Counted from the first letter of the stretch, positions 15,004 through 24,849 are shown. The stretch: DNA of 64,000 nucleotides from Clostridiales bacterium (GCA_003537755.1 DPQS01000029.1:24117-88116), one strand, 5' to 3'. The notes: a model not told the origin generated them from the sequence alone. Made by a program: numbers and translations.

Positions 15004-18000
15004 ATGAGTTTACTTATTATTAGTGTTCCTGAAGGAATAAAATATACGACAAAACAAATTGTCATTGGTGGCGTTACGAAATACGTCGTTACGATTTCAT
15101 CAGACTCAACGGTAACGCTGTCGGAAGGGGCAATAAAAATCGGATACTTCGGTTTTGTTAAAGACAGTCTTGTAATGACGCACATGCCTGAGATCTCTAA
15201 CTGTGATCTGCCATTCGCTTTCCCCGCATTTTGTGCCAAAGTAAACGCAGGCGGCGTCTATTTTGTTGTTGATTACTACAAAACGTCCGTTGAACTACGC
15301 AAAGTAATTGCATCGCAAGGAGAAAACGCATGGGTTTCGCTTACAAATGCGTGTACGACGTTAGGCAAGAATAAGAAACTCTCTGCAGTGTTGTATTTGG
15401 GTGAAACTCAATCTGACAGTTTGTCTGATTTGATAGGAAATTGCGCCCAAACTCTACTTGAAACGGAATCCTACTTAAAAAGAGAATACGCGGTTGTCGG
15501 AGGACAGACTGTCGATTCCTATAAACAGGCGTGTGTCGGATTGGTGTCTAATCTAATGGACAAACGTGCCGTGGTAAATGACGGAATAGGTACTTTTAAT
15601 CCATACGGGTATCACGAGATTGGCGCATATAGCGAAAGTTTTGCATGCATGGATGTCGCAAAGGGGATGTATCGTTTTGCATTGAGCAACGACCTTTACG
15701 GTCCGTTAGAATACATAAAAAAGGAAGTTTACAAGTTGTGCGACGCTTCGTTGAAGCATCCGTGGATTGCAGATTGTCACAATACGCATGGATTTTTTCA
15801 TTTCGCATGGGGTTCAATTCCGCAAGACTCAGGAGTGGCAGCAGACATTCCGCGCGATGACCTTTTCTCTGACTATTGCGGTCATGAGGAAGGCGAAAAT
15901 CTGCTTTCGACGTTTAAGTATTTCGATCGAGTAAATATTCTTGGTGAAATTGCTTTGTTGCAAAATGATTCGGTAATTAAAGACGGCTTTCTGCGAACGT
16001 TACCATTTGTTGAAACTTTAAGAAACGAAGACTTTTCTCAACCGGTATCGTATGATTTGGACACTCACGTGCCTGTAACCGGAAACTATGACGGTGGTAG
16101 CGCAGGCGGAGCCGCATTGTATGCGCTAATCAACTTTAACGCATATCGTTTGACGAATGACGAGCGATACCTTGATTTTGCTTTACGTTCGGTAAAGGCG
16201 GCCAACAAGTTGGACTACGACCATATGTTTTCTATGCGTTGCGCTCCCAAACCAATCGCGGTGGCGGCAGTTGTTCGTGCAAACGTATATGCGTATCAGT
16301 TTACAGGTGAAAGTGAGTATTTATATAATGCCGAACGCGTAGCCCAAGGAATATTTGCAAGCTACTATCTTTCGCCGCATCCGTACTGCTATTTTTCCAC
16401 TGTAGGCTTCGGATACGCTTGCGCCAAGGAAAGATGGGAAGCATTTCGTGAGATGGAAGAAACTTTGTGGTTGCTTAGTCCGTTTATGAAATACACCGAC
16501 AGTGAGGCATTGTTTACTTTATATTTGCTAAATAAACAGAGCGCATTGCGTGCATTACCTATAAACGGTAATCCGTATGGTAATTTGGAAAGAGAATATG
16601 AATCGTTCGGAGGGGAGTATATTCCGTTTGAATTTTCCACCGGACATGTCGGGGACAATCCTCCGCAAGAAGGCGGGAGTCAGTCTGATAAACGACAGAT
16701 AAAAGAAATTTACGGTAGCGGTGAACTATTTTTGGCGGAACTCATGTATGAAAATTACGCTCGAACAAATCAACCGCATATACTTATTCTGTGTGTCGAT
16801 TGTGACATAACATTGCCGAAAAACCAGTTTGTATTTAAGGTCTTTAACCCTCGGAAACAAACCTATGCTTTGGCTACATTCAATGTTCCGAAAGGAAATT
16901 ACGAGTTGATGTACGGAAACCAAAAACTGACGTTTAGCGACAAAACTTTGGCAATAGGCGTCAAGCTAAGCGTGCAGCACGGAGTAACGCAGCTCACATT
17001 AAAGAGAACGAGCAAGCCCAAACATGAGCTTGTTGAAAAAAAAGAAGAAGATACCGTAGTTGCAACTCAAATTGGAGACGAAGTGTGCTTAAAGTGGCGA
17101 AAACAAATCGGTGCGCAGTTTTATAAAGTTATCTGTTGTACGGAAATCGGCAAAAAAACACACCTTACAACTAATCAAGAGATCAGTATTGTTATTGACT
17201 CTGAATTGACGACGGAAATCGAAGTGCTTGCCATTACAAAATGTAGCATTGTAACTGTGGGTAAGAAGACGTTGCGAGGACATAAAAAGTTGTACGAGTC
17301 AAGTCTTGTCGATTTGTTGAATGACAGCACGAAAGTAATCACAAGCAATTTCGATGTCGTTTCTGACGGACACACGTTGATGTTTTATCGTAAAGAATTG
17401 TGCAAAAACAAGGGCAGAATACTTTTTGATTTAGGAAATATCAAAGGCAATTATTATTTTGAAATCCAAATAGGATCGGTAAACAACGGAGTGCATTATA
17501 CGATTACCGTTTCGGACGGAAAAGATAGATTTGTAACGCAGAATATAAATGATGCGAGATATTTTTGCTCCGAGATGACTTTTGACGGACACGTTACTGT
17601 GTGTCTAGACGTGCGTTCCGATGCAGGTTTGGGGCTATCCGTAACGAAGTTGTCATTGTATAAAACCGTTTGTTGCGGAAATCCCGTTTTGCCGTTGCGA
17701 ATGATAAAAAACGGTGTACGTGCCGAGATAAAAGAAAACTTCTACTATGCCGTGGTAGTGATAACAAAAATAGATAAAGCGTTTGAAATATTGCTGGATG
17801 GCGAGCCTACATATGGATTGACCGAGCTTAAATTTTTCGACAAGGTAAATCGTCAAAATCGCGGTATATATAAGATTCCATTGAAGAATGGGGCAAAAAC
17901 TATAGAAATAAAAGGTATTGGCGGTGGTGTTGAGGTAAAATGCGTTAGATTGACTCAATTCTACGATTACCCGCTGCTTACAGACTACTTAGATTTATCA

Positions 18001-18027
18001 GACGAGAGGAAGTTTAACAATGATTAG
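15004..18027 (+). CDS. Cytoplasmic helical-barrel glycosidase-like protein
   Basis: A 1007-aa protein without a signal peptide. Residues 1-165 look like a beta-sandwich. Residues about 195-600 form a helix-rich barrel-like domain with NPYGYHEIGAYSESFACMD, GGSAGGAALYALINF, YIPFEFSTG and EGGSQSDKRQIKEIYG. These motifs align with those of the 1415-aa lipoprotein at 4179, so the two are paralogues. The C-terminal third contains further beta-rich modules. It starts 4 bases after the permease stop and overlaps the downstream GH130 by 8 bases. The most likely role is breakdown of an imported oligosaccharide also attacked outside by the paralogue. The family is not recognised. Confidence 0.75.
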   Translation: MSLLIISVPEGIKYTTKQIVIGGVTKYVVTISSDSTVTLSEGAIKIGYFGFVKDSLVMTHMPEISNCDLPFAFPAFCAKVNAGGVYFVVDYYKTSVELRKVIASQGENAWVSLTNACTTLGKNKKLSAVLYLGETQSDSLSDLIGNCAQTLLETESYLKREYAVVGGQTVDSYKQACVGLVSNLMDKRAVVNDGIGTFNPYGYHEIGAYSESFACMDVAKGMYRFALSNDLYGPLEYIKKEVYKLCDASLKHPWIADCHNTHGFFHFAWGSIPQDSGVAADIPRDDLFSDYCGHEEGENLLSTFKYFDRVNILGEIALLQNDSVIKDGFLRTLPFVETLRNEDFSQPVSYDLDTHVPVTGNYDGGSAGGAALYALINFNAYRLTNDERYLDFALRSVKAANKLDYDHMFSMRCAPKPIAVAAVVRANVYAYQFTGESEYLYNAERVAQGIFASYYLSPHPYCYFSTVGFGYACAKERWEAFREMEETLWLLSPFMKYTDSEALFTLYLLNKQSALRALPINGNPYGNLEREYESFGGEYIPFEFSTGHVGDNPPQEGGSQSDKRQIKEIYGSGELFLAELMYENYARTNQPHILILCVDCDITLPKNQFVFKVFNPRKQTYALATFNVPKGNYELMYGNQKLTFSDKTLAIGVKLSVQHGVTQLTLKRTSKPKHELVEKKEEDTVVATQIGDEVCLKWRKQIGAQFYKVICCTEIGKKTHLTTNQEISIVIDSELTTEIEVLAITKCSIVTVGKKTLRGHKKLYESSLVDLLNDSTKVITSNFDVVSDGHTLMFYRKELCKNKGRILFDLGNIKGNYYFEIQIGSVNNGVHYTITVSDGKDRFVTQNINDARYFCSEMTFDGHVTVCLDVRSDAGLGLSVTKLSLYKTVCCGNPVLPLRMIKNGVRAEIKENFYYAVVVITKIDKAFEILLDGEPTYGLTELKFFDKVNRQNRGIYKIPLKNGAKTIEIKGIGGGVEVKCVRLTQFYDYPLLTDYLDLSDERKFNND

Positions 18028-19069
18028 ATGCGAGAGTAATCCAATAATTACAAAAGCCGACGTGGCTCCGTCAACACCGCAAATGGAAGTGCTTGGAGTT
18101 TTTAATTGCGGAGTTGCAAAATATAACAATCAAACTATACTATTGCTTAGAGTCGCCGAAAAAGCCATAGATGTAAACGGATTTGTTCGTGTGCCTATTT
18201 TTGATGTACAAACAAATCGAGAGGTTATTTGGGATTTCGATACAAATGACCGCTCTATCGATTTTTCCGATGTGAGGTTTGTAAAAACAAAAGATCAATT
18301 GTTTCTTACAAGCAAATCGCATTTGCGTTTGGCGCGTAGTACTGACGGTATTCATTTTTTAATTGATGATAAACCTTTTCTGTCATCACAATTCTTCTAC
18401 GAGGAGTACGGAATAGAAGACCCTCGTATTACGTTTGTTGATGACTGGTATTACATAGACTACAGCGCAACTTCAAGACATGGAGTTTTTACGTGTTTGG
18501 CACGTACCAAAGATTTTGTATCCGTAGAAAAACTAGGCATTATATTTTTGCCGGACAACAAAGACGTGAGTATTTTTCCTCAGAAAATAAACGGGAAGTA
18601 TTATGCGCTCAATCGTCCGGTAAGCGCATACTTTCAACGCCCGGAAATGTGGATTTCGACGTCTGCCGATTTGCGCTCTTTTTCGGAGCATCATTTATTG
18701 TGTGAGCCGCGTCCCGATAAATTTGATAGTACTCGTATAGGCGCAGGGTGTGTTCCTGTGTTAACTTCGAAAGGTTGGCTGGAAATCTATCATGGTTGTG
18801 ACAAAAACGACAAATACTGCATGGGTGCACTGTTGTTAGACGCCAATGATCCTACGAAGATTATTGCAAGAAGCGACGAACCTCTACTTCAACCGGAAAT
18901 GCCTTACGAGTTAAACGGATTTATGCCGAGTGTTGTATTTGGATGTGGGCTTTTGCAAGAGGGCGACGAATTGAAGCTGTATTACGGCGCATGCGACGAA
19001 AGCATTTGCTTGGTGTCATTCAGCATAGAAGAAATTCTGCATTCGCTTACTTATATCAACAATATATAA
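18020..19069 (+). CDS. GH130-family glycoside phosphorylase/hydrolase
   Basis: A 349-aa five-bladed beta-propeller enzyme of GH130, a family of beta-mannoside phosphorylases and some hydrolases. The key motif GIEDPR carries the catalytic Asp (D134). Other signatures are DVSIFPQKINGKYYALNRP, the RIGAGCVP phosphate/substrate loop, GWLEIYHG and LYYGACDE. It overlaps the preceding gene by 8 bases and ends the locus A operon. It is more divergent than the two GH130 genes at 22694 and 24997. It would act in the cytoplasm on imported mannosides. Whether it is a phosphorylase or a hydrolase cannot be read from sequence by eye. Confidence 0.88.
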   Translation: MIRCESNPIITKADVAPSTPQMEVLGVFNCGVAKYNNQTILLLRVAEKAIDVNGFVRVPIFDVQTNREVIWDFDTNDRSIDFSDVRFVKTKDQLFLTSKSHLRLARSTDGIHFLIDDKPFLSSQFFYEEYGIEDPRITFVDDWYYIDYSATSRHGVFTCLARTKDFVSVEKLGIIFLPDNKDVSIFPQKINGKYYALNRPVSAYFQRPEMWISTSADLRSFSEHHLLCEPRPDKFDSTRIGAGCVPVLTSKGWLEIYHGCDKNDKYCMGALLLDANDPTKIIARSDEPLLQPEMPYELNGFMPSVVFGCGLLQEGDELKLYYGACDESICLVSFSIEEILHSLTYINNI

Positions 19070-19891
19070 AATAAAATTCAAGTAATGCCGGGTGTCAATT
19101 GGCTCTATTTTGAGTAACTTACTACAGAAGGGATTTGAATAATGGTAATAGTGATAGCTGTATAGTGTAATACGACTTAAAATGAGGTTACCGTATTTAA
19201 TATAAATAGTATCTTAGGTTGTTATTCAAATCAGATTCAAAAAGAATTCGTTCTTATCTAACCACGCTGTTTGAAAAATACCGAATGAAATTTCAAAATC
19301 GTGCCGATTGGAAAGTTAAAATATTGCCGATTGAATTCTGAAAATTGTGCCGATTGCCGCACTGAAAAACTAATTATAGACGATTGTAGAAGTGTGAAAT
19401 TGTAACTAAAATAAAGTCCGATTTATTGAAAAATAGTAACTAAAAACTATTGTGGTTCGACGGTGTTTGCGTCCGTGCCACCACATTTCGGCTTATTCGA
19501 TTCCGAGTAAGCCGATTTTGCCGTTTGGGGGACATTTTCCCGGTAAAAGATAACAAAAATCATTCCCCGAATCTGCTCAAAAACAGGGCAATTAAAACAT
19601 GTCTTAGTTTATGCAAGGCGGAAACCAACTAATTATAAGCGTTTGTTAACGCATGTATAAAATACGTTTCCACAAACACTTTTTTGTTTTACGGCGACAG
19701 GGCTATTTTCTTGTCTCCGCATTTTTTTTGCAGATTCTATTGTTCCTGCGCATATCTGATCAAGTCGGTCAGTTGGTATTCTGTGTTACCGTAATATACC
19801 GTAAAATCCTTGTCGGTTGCAGACGGCATAATGTAGCCGCTATCTTACATCAAGCAATAAATAATACAAATTGCGTATTTTTTCTCCGTCA
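19070..19891. other. Long non-coding stretch between loci A and B
   Basis: I see no convincing gene in about 820 bases. Three copies of TGCCGATTG occur at 19302-19310, 19325-19333 and 19349-19357. A stem CGGCTTATTCG / CGAGTAAGCCG lies at 19489-19514. Upstream of it, a GTGG...CCAC stem-loop spans about 19452-19483. A minus-strand frame of about 30 codons containing DFTVYYGNTEYQLTDL ends around 19743; it may be a remnant. No clear terminator with a T-run follows the GH130 gene. Confidence 0.5.
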
Positions 19892-19919
19892 AATGTTACA
19901 TATTGCAAATTTATTTGTA
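19892..19919 (+). promoter_or_regulatory. Upstream element shared by loci B and C, probable AraC site
   Basis: The stretch reads AATGTTAC, then ATTGC, then AATTTATTTGTA, and matches 24850-24876 almost base for base with one indel. It ends directly at the -35 box of the locus B promoter. Class II activation by an AraC-family protein typically uses a site abutting the -35, and an AraC gene lies at 23907-24773. Confidence 0.6.
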
Positions 19920-19948
19920 TTGACAAATGGATAAAAGTTTAGTATTGT
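19920..19948 (+). promoter_or_regulatory. Promoter of locus B
   Basis: TTGACA (19920-19925), a 17-base spacer and TATTGT (19943-19948). A GGGGAG/AAGGGG-rich leader and the start codon follow at 19976. Confidence 0.6.
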
Positions 19949-19975
19949 ATAGGGGAGTTAATAAGGGGTGCGGCG

Positions 19976-20818
19976 ATGGATAACAACGACAGGTTCAGGC
20001 GACCGTCCGACGGACGATTGCCCCGCAACAGAAAGGAATTATTCTTCAATATAATGCGGTGGCGTTTTACCTACTTGCTTGCCGTCGGTTTGTTGTCGTT
20101 TGCTTTTTTGTTGCCGGATATTGCCGTGTTGACATACAACGACATCGCGGCTTCGGTAATATCGCAAGGCGGCGAAGACGTCGCGTCGAAAATCGTTACG
20201 CTTCGACTGCAAACGTCGCTGCTGCAAGTCATTTCCTGCGTTGTGCTGTTTTTCGGCGCAAGCGGTGTGTTTTATTTGCTTCGTCAACTTGCATGGGATG
20301 AACCGACGCCAATCTTTTCGGGATGGCGGAAAGGGGTAAAACAAAATTGGAAACATTACACGTTTTTCGGCGTTTGCGTCGGTATACTTAACGTACTGAA
20401 TACCTTTGCCGAAGTGCTGCTGCACGGGTTTGTCAAGTACGTTCCGCGTGCATTGTTTGTTCTCATTGTCGTGCCTGTTTTGTTGTATGCGGCAATTCTG
20501 GACGTTGTATATAGCAAAAAAATTGGCAATCTTCTGTCGAGCGCCGCAACGCTTTATTTCAAAACATTGCCGATAACGCTGTTGTTTGCATTGCTTTTAG
20601 TCGCGCCGAGTTTGCTACTTTTTGTACCGAAATTTACGATACGTTACGCAATTTTGGCTGTTTGGGTGGTGGTTGCCGTACCAATCGTATTGTTTGGCTG
20701 GACGTTGTACGCCATGGACAAATTGGACAAGTTTATCAACAAGGAGCACTATGCAGAAATATACAATAAAGGTGTTTATGTTGACAAAGCCTCGGGCGAG
20801 GAGGATGCGGAGGAATAA
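19976..20818 (+). CDS. DUF624/YesL-like polytopic membrane protein
   Basis: A 280-aa membrane protein with five to six hydrophobic segments (about 33-52, 86-106, 125-145, 152-175, 198-216 and 226-246). The conserved patch FYLLRQLAWDEP and GWRKGVKQNW matches the paralogue at 2030, and both resemble DUF624 proteins seen in Gram-positive sugar loci. It opens the locus B operon. The fucosidase ATG follows its stop directly, so the two are translationally coupled. The function of the family is unknown; a role in sensing or transport of sugars has been suggested only by context. Confidence 0.65.
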   Translation: MDNNDRFRRPSDGRLPRNRKELFFNIMRWRFTYLLAVGLLSFAFLLPDIAVLTYNDIAASVISQGGEDVASKIVTLRLQTSLLQVISCVVLFFGASGVFYLLRQLAWDEPTPIFSGWRKGVKQNWKHYTFFGVCVGILNVLNTFAEVLLHGFVKYVPRALFVLIVVPVLLYAAILDVVYSKKIGNLLSSAATLYFKTLPITLLFALLLVAPSLLLFVPKFTIRYAILAVWVVVAVPIVLFGWTLYAMDKLDKFINKEHYAEIYNKGVYVDKASGEEDAEE

Positions 20819-22027
20819 ATGGAAAACTACGAATATATAAAAGATTTTCACAGATTGGGGCTTGGGCTGTTTGTTCATTTCGGATTGTACAGCGTTGTCG
20901 GCAAAGGCGAGTGGTTCTGTTACAATTTGCGTGACGAAGCAAAACAGCAATACGAACAGACTGCGCGCGAGTTTGTTGTCGATGAAAATTGGGCAAAAAA
21001 ACTTGTGGCAACGGCAAAAGAAACGGGCGCAAAGTATATTACGCTGACGACGCGTCACCATGACGGATTCAGCCTTTTTGACACTTGCGGTTTGTCCGAC
21101 TTCGATTCTCCTCACTCTGCGAGCAAGCGCGACCTTGTTGCGGAGTTTGTAAACGCTTGTAACGCCGAGGGTATTGTGCCGTTTTTTTATCATACGCTAA
21201 TCGATTGGCATAACGCCGACTATAAAAACGATTTTGCCTCATATATCGACTATCTCGTCGCAAGCGTTGAGTTGTTGTGCAAAAACTATGGAAAAACAGG
21301 CGGTTTTTGGTTTGACGGATTTTGGGACAAACCCGACGCCGATTGGCAATTTGACCGCTTGTACGGAACGATTCGCAAGTATCAGCCTACTGCTATGATA
21401 ATCAACAATACGGGGCTGAACGCACTTGGTCAGGTGTCGCACAGAGAAATTGACAGCGTAACTTTCGAACGCGGAAAACCGTGTTTTGTCGATTGTTCGG
21501 ACAAACCGCGCGCCGGCGAAATGTGCGAAGGATTGACCGATCACTGGGGCTACGCCGAACGCGATATTTGCGTTAAGTCAACAAAACAAATTGTCGAAAC
21601 GTATGTTGATTGTCGCAAATTCGGTTGCAATTTGCTGATTAACACGGGTTTGCAAGGAGACGGTACGGTTTCCCCTATCGAAGAACGTACATTGGCAAAT
21701 ATCGGCAAGTGGATCGGTTACACGGGAAAATTCCTGTACAATGCCACGCCCGCGAAATTTACTGCCGACGGAGCCGATGTGTTTGTGGACGGTGACGATT
21801 GCTACGTTGTCGTAAAAGACGTTCCGATGGAATCCAACGTAAACGTTACCCGTATGGGAAACGGCAAACGAACGGTAAGGCTGAACACGAATTGCATAAT
21901 AAGCCATGTTGAGTGGCTGGACAACGGAAAAGAAGCGGCGTGCGACGGCAACTCGATTGTTGTTGCTCCGTTCGATTACGGTACAAGTCTCGGTTGCCGT
22001 GTGGCAAAGGTGGTGTTTGTTAAATGA
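20819..22027 (+). CDS. Alpha-L-fucosidase, GH29
   Basis: A 402-aa retaining alpha-L-fucosidase that removes terminal fucose from glycans. The GH29 markers are GLFVHFGLYS (HFG at 20-22), TTRHHDGFSLFD (HH 80-81) and FWFDGFWD with the nucleophile D166. It has no signal peptide, so it works in the cytoplasm on imported oligosaccharides. It is shorter than two-domain GH29 enzymes (450-600 aa) but retains a small C-terminal beta domain. It follows the DUF624-like gene with no gap and overlaps the SGNH esterase by 4 bases (ATGA). The acid/base residue is not confidently assigned by eye. Confidence 0.92.
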   Translation: MENYEYIKDFHRLGLGLFVHFGLYSVVGKGEWFCYNLRDEAKQQYEQTAREFVVDENWAKKLVATAKETGAKYITLTTRHHDGFSLFDTCGLSDFDSPHSASKRDLVAEFVNACNAEGIVPFFYHTLIDWHNADYKNDFASYIDYLVASVELLCKNYGKTGGFWFDGFWDKPDADWQFDRLYGTIRKYQPTAMIINNTGLNALGQVSHREIDSVTFERGKPCFVDCSDKPRAGEMCEGLTDHWGYAERDICVKSTKQIVETYVDCRKFGCNLLINTGLQGDGTVSPIEERTLANIGKWIGYTGKFLYNATPAKFTADGADVFVDGDDCYVVVKDVPMESNVNVTRMGNGKRTVRLNTNCIISHVEWLDNGKEAACDGNSIVVAPFDYGTSLGCRVAKVVFVK

Positions 22028-22668
22028 AAATCGCATTTTTGGGCGACAGTATAACTTACGGCGGTTGTGCAACAAAACCGGAATACATTTACACATACCG
22101 GGTCGGCAAAGCAATTGGTTGCGATGTCGACGCGTACGGAGTTGTCGGTACGAGATTAGCCAGACAAACGGTTCCGTCTGCCACGCCGTCATTCGACGAA
22201 GATTTTTTGACTCGCGCCGAAAAAATGGGCGACGCCGACTTTGTGTTTGTTTTCGGCGGTACAAACGATTACGGTCACGGAGACGCCGAACTCGGCAATA
22301 TTGACAGTACCGACAGTTACACCTTTTGCGGTGCGGTGCGCAATCTGGCAAACTACCTTGCCGGGCGTTACGGAAAGCAAAATTTATGCTTCATTTTGCC
22401 GTTGTGGCGCTATGACGAAGACAATCCCCGCGGAGAGGACGGAGCTCAACCGAAAACGCGTCCTTCGCTGAAAGAGTATGTTAAAAGCGAAATTGCGGTT
22501 TTGGATAGCATGGGAATAAAATACCTCAATTTGCGAGACGTATTCCCCGTTCCGACGACAAAAACTCCGAGCGAATACTATGCGGACGGTTTGCATCCGA
22601 CGGATAAAGGACACGAATTGCTTGCCGATTGCATTGTAAAATACCTTGCAGACAACAAAATAGCGTAG
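22024..22668 (+). CDS. SGNH/GDSL-type esterase
   Basis: A 214-aa single-domain hydrolase, cytoplasmic. Block I is FLGDSIT (nucleophile S9), block III is GGTNDYGHGD (N81) and block V is DGLHPTDKGH (D188, H191). Members in sugar operons commonly remove acetyl groups from oligosaccharides, which would let the fucosidase and phosphorylase act. It overlaps the fucosidase stop by 4 bases. Confidence 0.9.
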   Translation: MKIAFLGDSITYGGCATKPEYIYTYRVGKAIGCDVDAYGVVGTRLARQTVPSATPSFDEDFLTRAEKMGDADFVFVFGGTNDYGHGDAELGNIDSTDSYTFCGAVRNLANYLAGRYGKQNLCFILPLWRYDEDNPRGEDGAQPKTRPSLKEYVKSEIAVLDSMGIKYLNLRDVFPVPTTKTPSEYYADGLHPTDKGHELLADCIVKYLADNKIA

Positions 22669-22693
22669 TTTGAAAAGGATAAAACGGTTAAAT

Positions 22694-23731
22694 ATGAAAC
22701 TTACAAAATACAGCGGTAACCCAATACTGAAACCCAACCCTGACAACGCCTGGGAAGAGCGTTGCGTGCTTAATCCCGCGGTGGTGTACGACGAAACGAA
22801 AAACAAGTTTGTTATGCTTTACCGTGCGGCAGGTAACGATGTGCGCCATCAGATCAAACTCGGGCTTGCCGAAAGCGACGACGGCGTGCATTTTACGCGA
22901 ATGTCCGAACAAGCGGTGTTTGCCGGCAGTCACGAAGAACCCGACGGCGGTTGCGTGGAAGACCCTCGCCTTGTGAAAATCGGCGATATGTATTACCTTA
23001 CTTATGCGGCCCGTGCTTATGCTCCCGGACGATATTGGTTGGAACCGTATGTAGAGGGCGTGACCAAAGCCCCGAGATACCTTGACGAAACAGATCTTCT
23101 CGGCGACGAAGTGCCGTACTTTGCAAAAGAAAACATCACGGTAAGTTACCTTGCGGCAACAAAAGATTTTCGCGTGTATAAAAAATTCGGTCGCATTACC
23201 GAAGCGACGGTGGACGATCGCGACGTGTATTTGTTTCCCGAAAAGGTAGGCGACAAGTATGTCATGATTTCCCGTCCCAAGTTCAGAAACGCAGGCGTAT
23301 CCATGCCGTCGATATGGATTTCTTTCGGAGACGATCTGATAGAATACGGCAAGCCGCAACTGCTTATGACAGGCGAGCAATGGTGGGAAACACAACGCAT
23401 CGGCGGCGGTACACCGCCCGTCAAGACCGACAAGGGGTGGTTTATGCTGTACCACGGCGTTGACGACAAGGGCGTTTATCGTGTGGGCGCGGTACTGCTT
23501 GACCTGAACAACCCTGCCAAAATCGTGGCGCGTACCAAAGATTACATCATGGAACCCGACCGGGATTTCGAGTTGCAAGGCATCTACGAGGGGTGCGTAT
23601 TCCCGACGGGTGCGGTGGTCAAGGACGGCACTTTGTACGTTTACTACGGCTGCGCCGACATGTACATAGGTCTTGCGACATGCGATTTCGCCACCTTGGT
23701 TGACTACTTATACAACGAGTGTAAACTGTAA
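22694..23731 (+). CDS. GH130-family phosphorylase
   Basis: A 345-aa GH130 enzyme. Its motifs are SGNPILKPNP, CVEDPRL (catalytic D90), YAARAYAPGRYWL, DDRDVYLFPEK, RIGGGTPPVKT, GWFMLYHG and VYYGCADMY. The start at 22694 was chosen over a TTG at 22670 because it aligns with the paralogue at 24997 (MELNFKRYDGNPILRPNP) and is ATG. It is a close relative of that paralogue and more distant from the one at 18020. The expected reaction is phosphorolysis of a beta-mannoside, for example mannosyl-N-acetylglucosamine or mannosyl-glucose, giving mannose 1-phosphate. It is last in the locus B operon. Confidence 0.92.
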   Translation: MKLTKYSGNPILKPNPDNAWEERCVLNPAVVYDETKNKFVMLYRAAGNDVRHQIKLGLAESDDGVHFTRMSEQAVFAGSHEEPDGGCVEDPRLVKIGDMYYLTYAARAYAPGRYWLEPYVEGVTKAPRYLDETDLLGDEVPYFAKENITVSYLAATKDFRVYKKFGRITEATVDDRDVYLFPEKVGDKYVMISRPKFRNAGVSMPSIWISFGDDLIEYGKPQLLMTGEQWWETQRIGGGTPPVKTDKGWFMLYHGVDDKGVYRVGAVLLDLNNPAKIVARTKDYIMEPDRDFELQGIYEGCVFPTGAVVKDGTLYVYYGCADMYIGLATCDFATLVDYLYNECKL

Positions 23732-23734
23732 AAA

Positions 23735-23795
23735 GTAAGCAAAAAATCAATACGTATGTAAAAACTGCGTACTAAATATCAACAAATTTGCTTAC
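23735..23795. repeat. Inverted repeat enclosing an ATACGTATG motif
   Basis: Arms GTAAGCAAA (23735-23743) and TTTGCTTAC (23787-23795) enclose a segment with CAATACGTATG. The left arm plus motif recurs at 40947-40968 (GTAAGCAAAA then CAATACGTTATG), so it belongs to a small family of intergenic elements in this window. Confidence 0.5.
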
Positions 23796-23822
23796 AAACA
23801 GACTACAATATTTGAAAAAAAC

Positions 23823-23856
23823 GGGATTGCTTCGCCGCAAAGCGGTAAGTAATCCC
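23823..23856. terminator. Bidirectional terminator between locus B and araC-type gene
   Basis: Arms GGGATTGCTT and AAGTAATCCC (one mismatch) enclose an inner CCGC-AAA-GCGG stem. A-runs lie on the left and T-rich sequence on the right. It lies between two convergent genes. Confidence 0.7.
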
Positions 23857-23906
23857 ATTTGTATTTCCGATTATTTTGTATTTCCGATTGTAATGGCAGT
23901 GATCGT

Positions 23907-24773
23907 TCAAAACGTTTTACGAAAATGCCCCGGGGTCGTTCCGTAAGCGTTTTTGAAATAGGTGTTGAAAGAAGCAAGATTCGTAAAACCAACAAACTCG
24001 GCAATGTCAATCACTTTCATGTCGGTGGTCATAAGCAAGTTTTGTGCGTAACGCAACTTGTAGTTGACCAGAAATTTGTGCGGAGTCGTGCCGAATTTTT
24101 CGTTGAACAGTCGTGTAAGTTGCATGCGGCTGTAATTGAGCAATATGCTGAGATCGGCAATCGAGTAGTGCAGGAACTCCGTCTTTTTCATTGCTTTGTT
24201 CAGTGTTTGTACCCACTGCGGTTGTTCGTTCAGTCGGCCGTAGTCGATAAAGTCAACGCTTTTGCGGTACAAAAACTGCATTACTATCATTACCGCGCCG
24301 CAAAGCAGACCGTCGTACTCTTTGTAGGCGTCATCGGGCAAAAACATCACCTGGTGGATTATCTCTTCCACTTGCGTAGTCAACTCGGCAGGAAAAGTTT
24401 GCTTGCGCGACATTTTTTGCAGTGTGGCGAAGAAACTGTCGGAGAACATATCGGCGAGACGTTTTATCGCCGATTCCCGGGCAATGATGTTGATGTATCG
24501 TATTTTTTCCGAACCGACTTTCTTCAGGTAGTGGGTATCGGCCGTGGTGGAAAAGAACATTTGCCCTGCCGTTACGGGGATTTTTTGCCCGTTAAGCACG
24601 TTGTTCAATTTGCCTTCGGTAAGCAATGTAAATTCCCAGTAGTCGTCATGTCCGTGCGTGGTTGTGTAGTCAAATGTGTTGATGTGGTAGGAAAAATCGA
24701 TTTTGTCGATAAAATTCTCCACGCGTTTGCTTGTGATATTGTCGTTGGTAAATTTGTAATCTATCATGATCAC
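23907..24773 (-). CDS. AraC-family transcriptional regulator
   Basis: A 288-aa regulator. The N-terminal half (about 25-110) is a cupin-like sensor with HGHDDYWEFTLLTEGK and NGQKIPVTAGQMFF. The C-terminal half (about 190-288) carries two helix-turn-helix motifs: IADLSILLNYSRMQLTRLF, then IDIAEFVGFTNLASFNTYFK followed by GTTPGHFRK. It is divergent from locus C and convergent with locus B, and both loci carry the same upstream element (19892-19919 and 24850-24876). It is therefore the likely sugar-responsive activator of both. Confidence 0.93.
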   Translation of the reverse strand: MIMIDYKFTNDNITSKRVENFIDKIDFSYHINTFDYTTTHGHDDYWEFTLLTEGKLNNVLNGQKIPVTAGQMFFSTTADTHYLKKVGSEKIRYINIIARESAIKRLADMFSDSFFATLQKMSRKQTFPAELTTQVEEIIHQVMFLPDDAYKEYDGLLCGAVMIVMQFLYRKSVDFIDYGRLNEQPQWVQTLNKAMKKTEFLHYSIADLSILLNYSRMQLTRLFNEKFGTTPHKFLVNYKLRYAQNLLMTTDMKVIDIAEFVGFTNLASFNTYFKNAYGTTPGHFRKTF

Positions 24774-24849
24774 ATTATACCTGTTTGTTTGACGGCTGTC
24801 AACGTTCGATGTTTGATTTTTGCTTTATTTTACGGCAAAAATGTTATGT

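Noticed and set aside
19653..19934. Plus-strand ORF of 93 aa before locus B
   Set aside because: It lacks a ribosome binding site and motifs and runs into the promoter and shared regulatory element of locus B.
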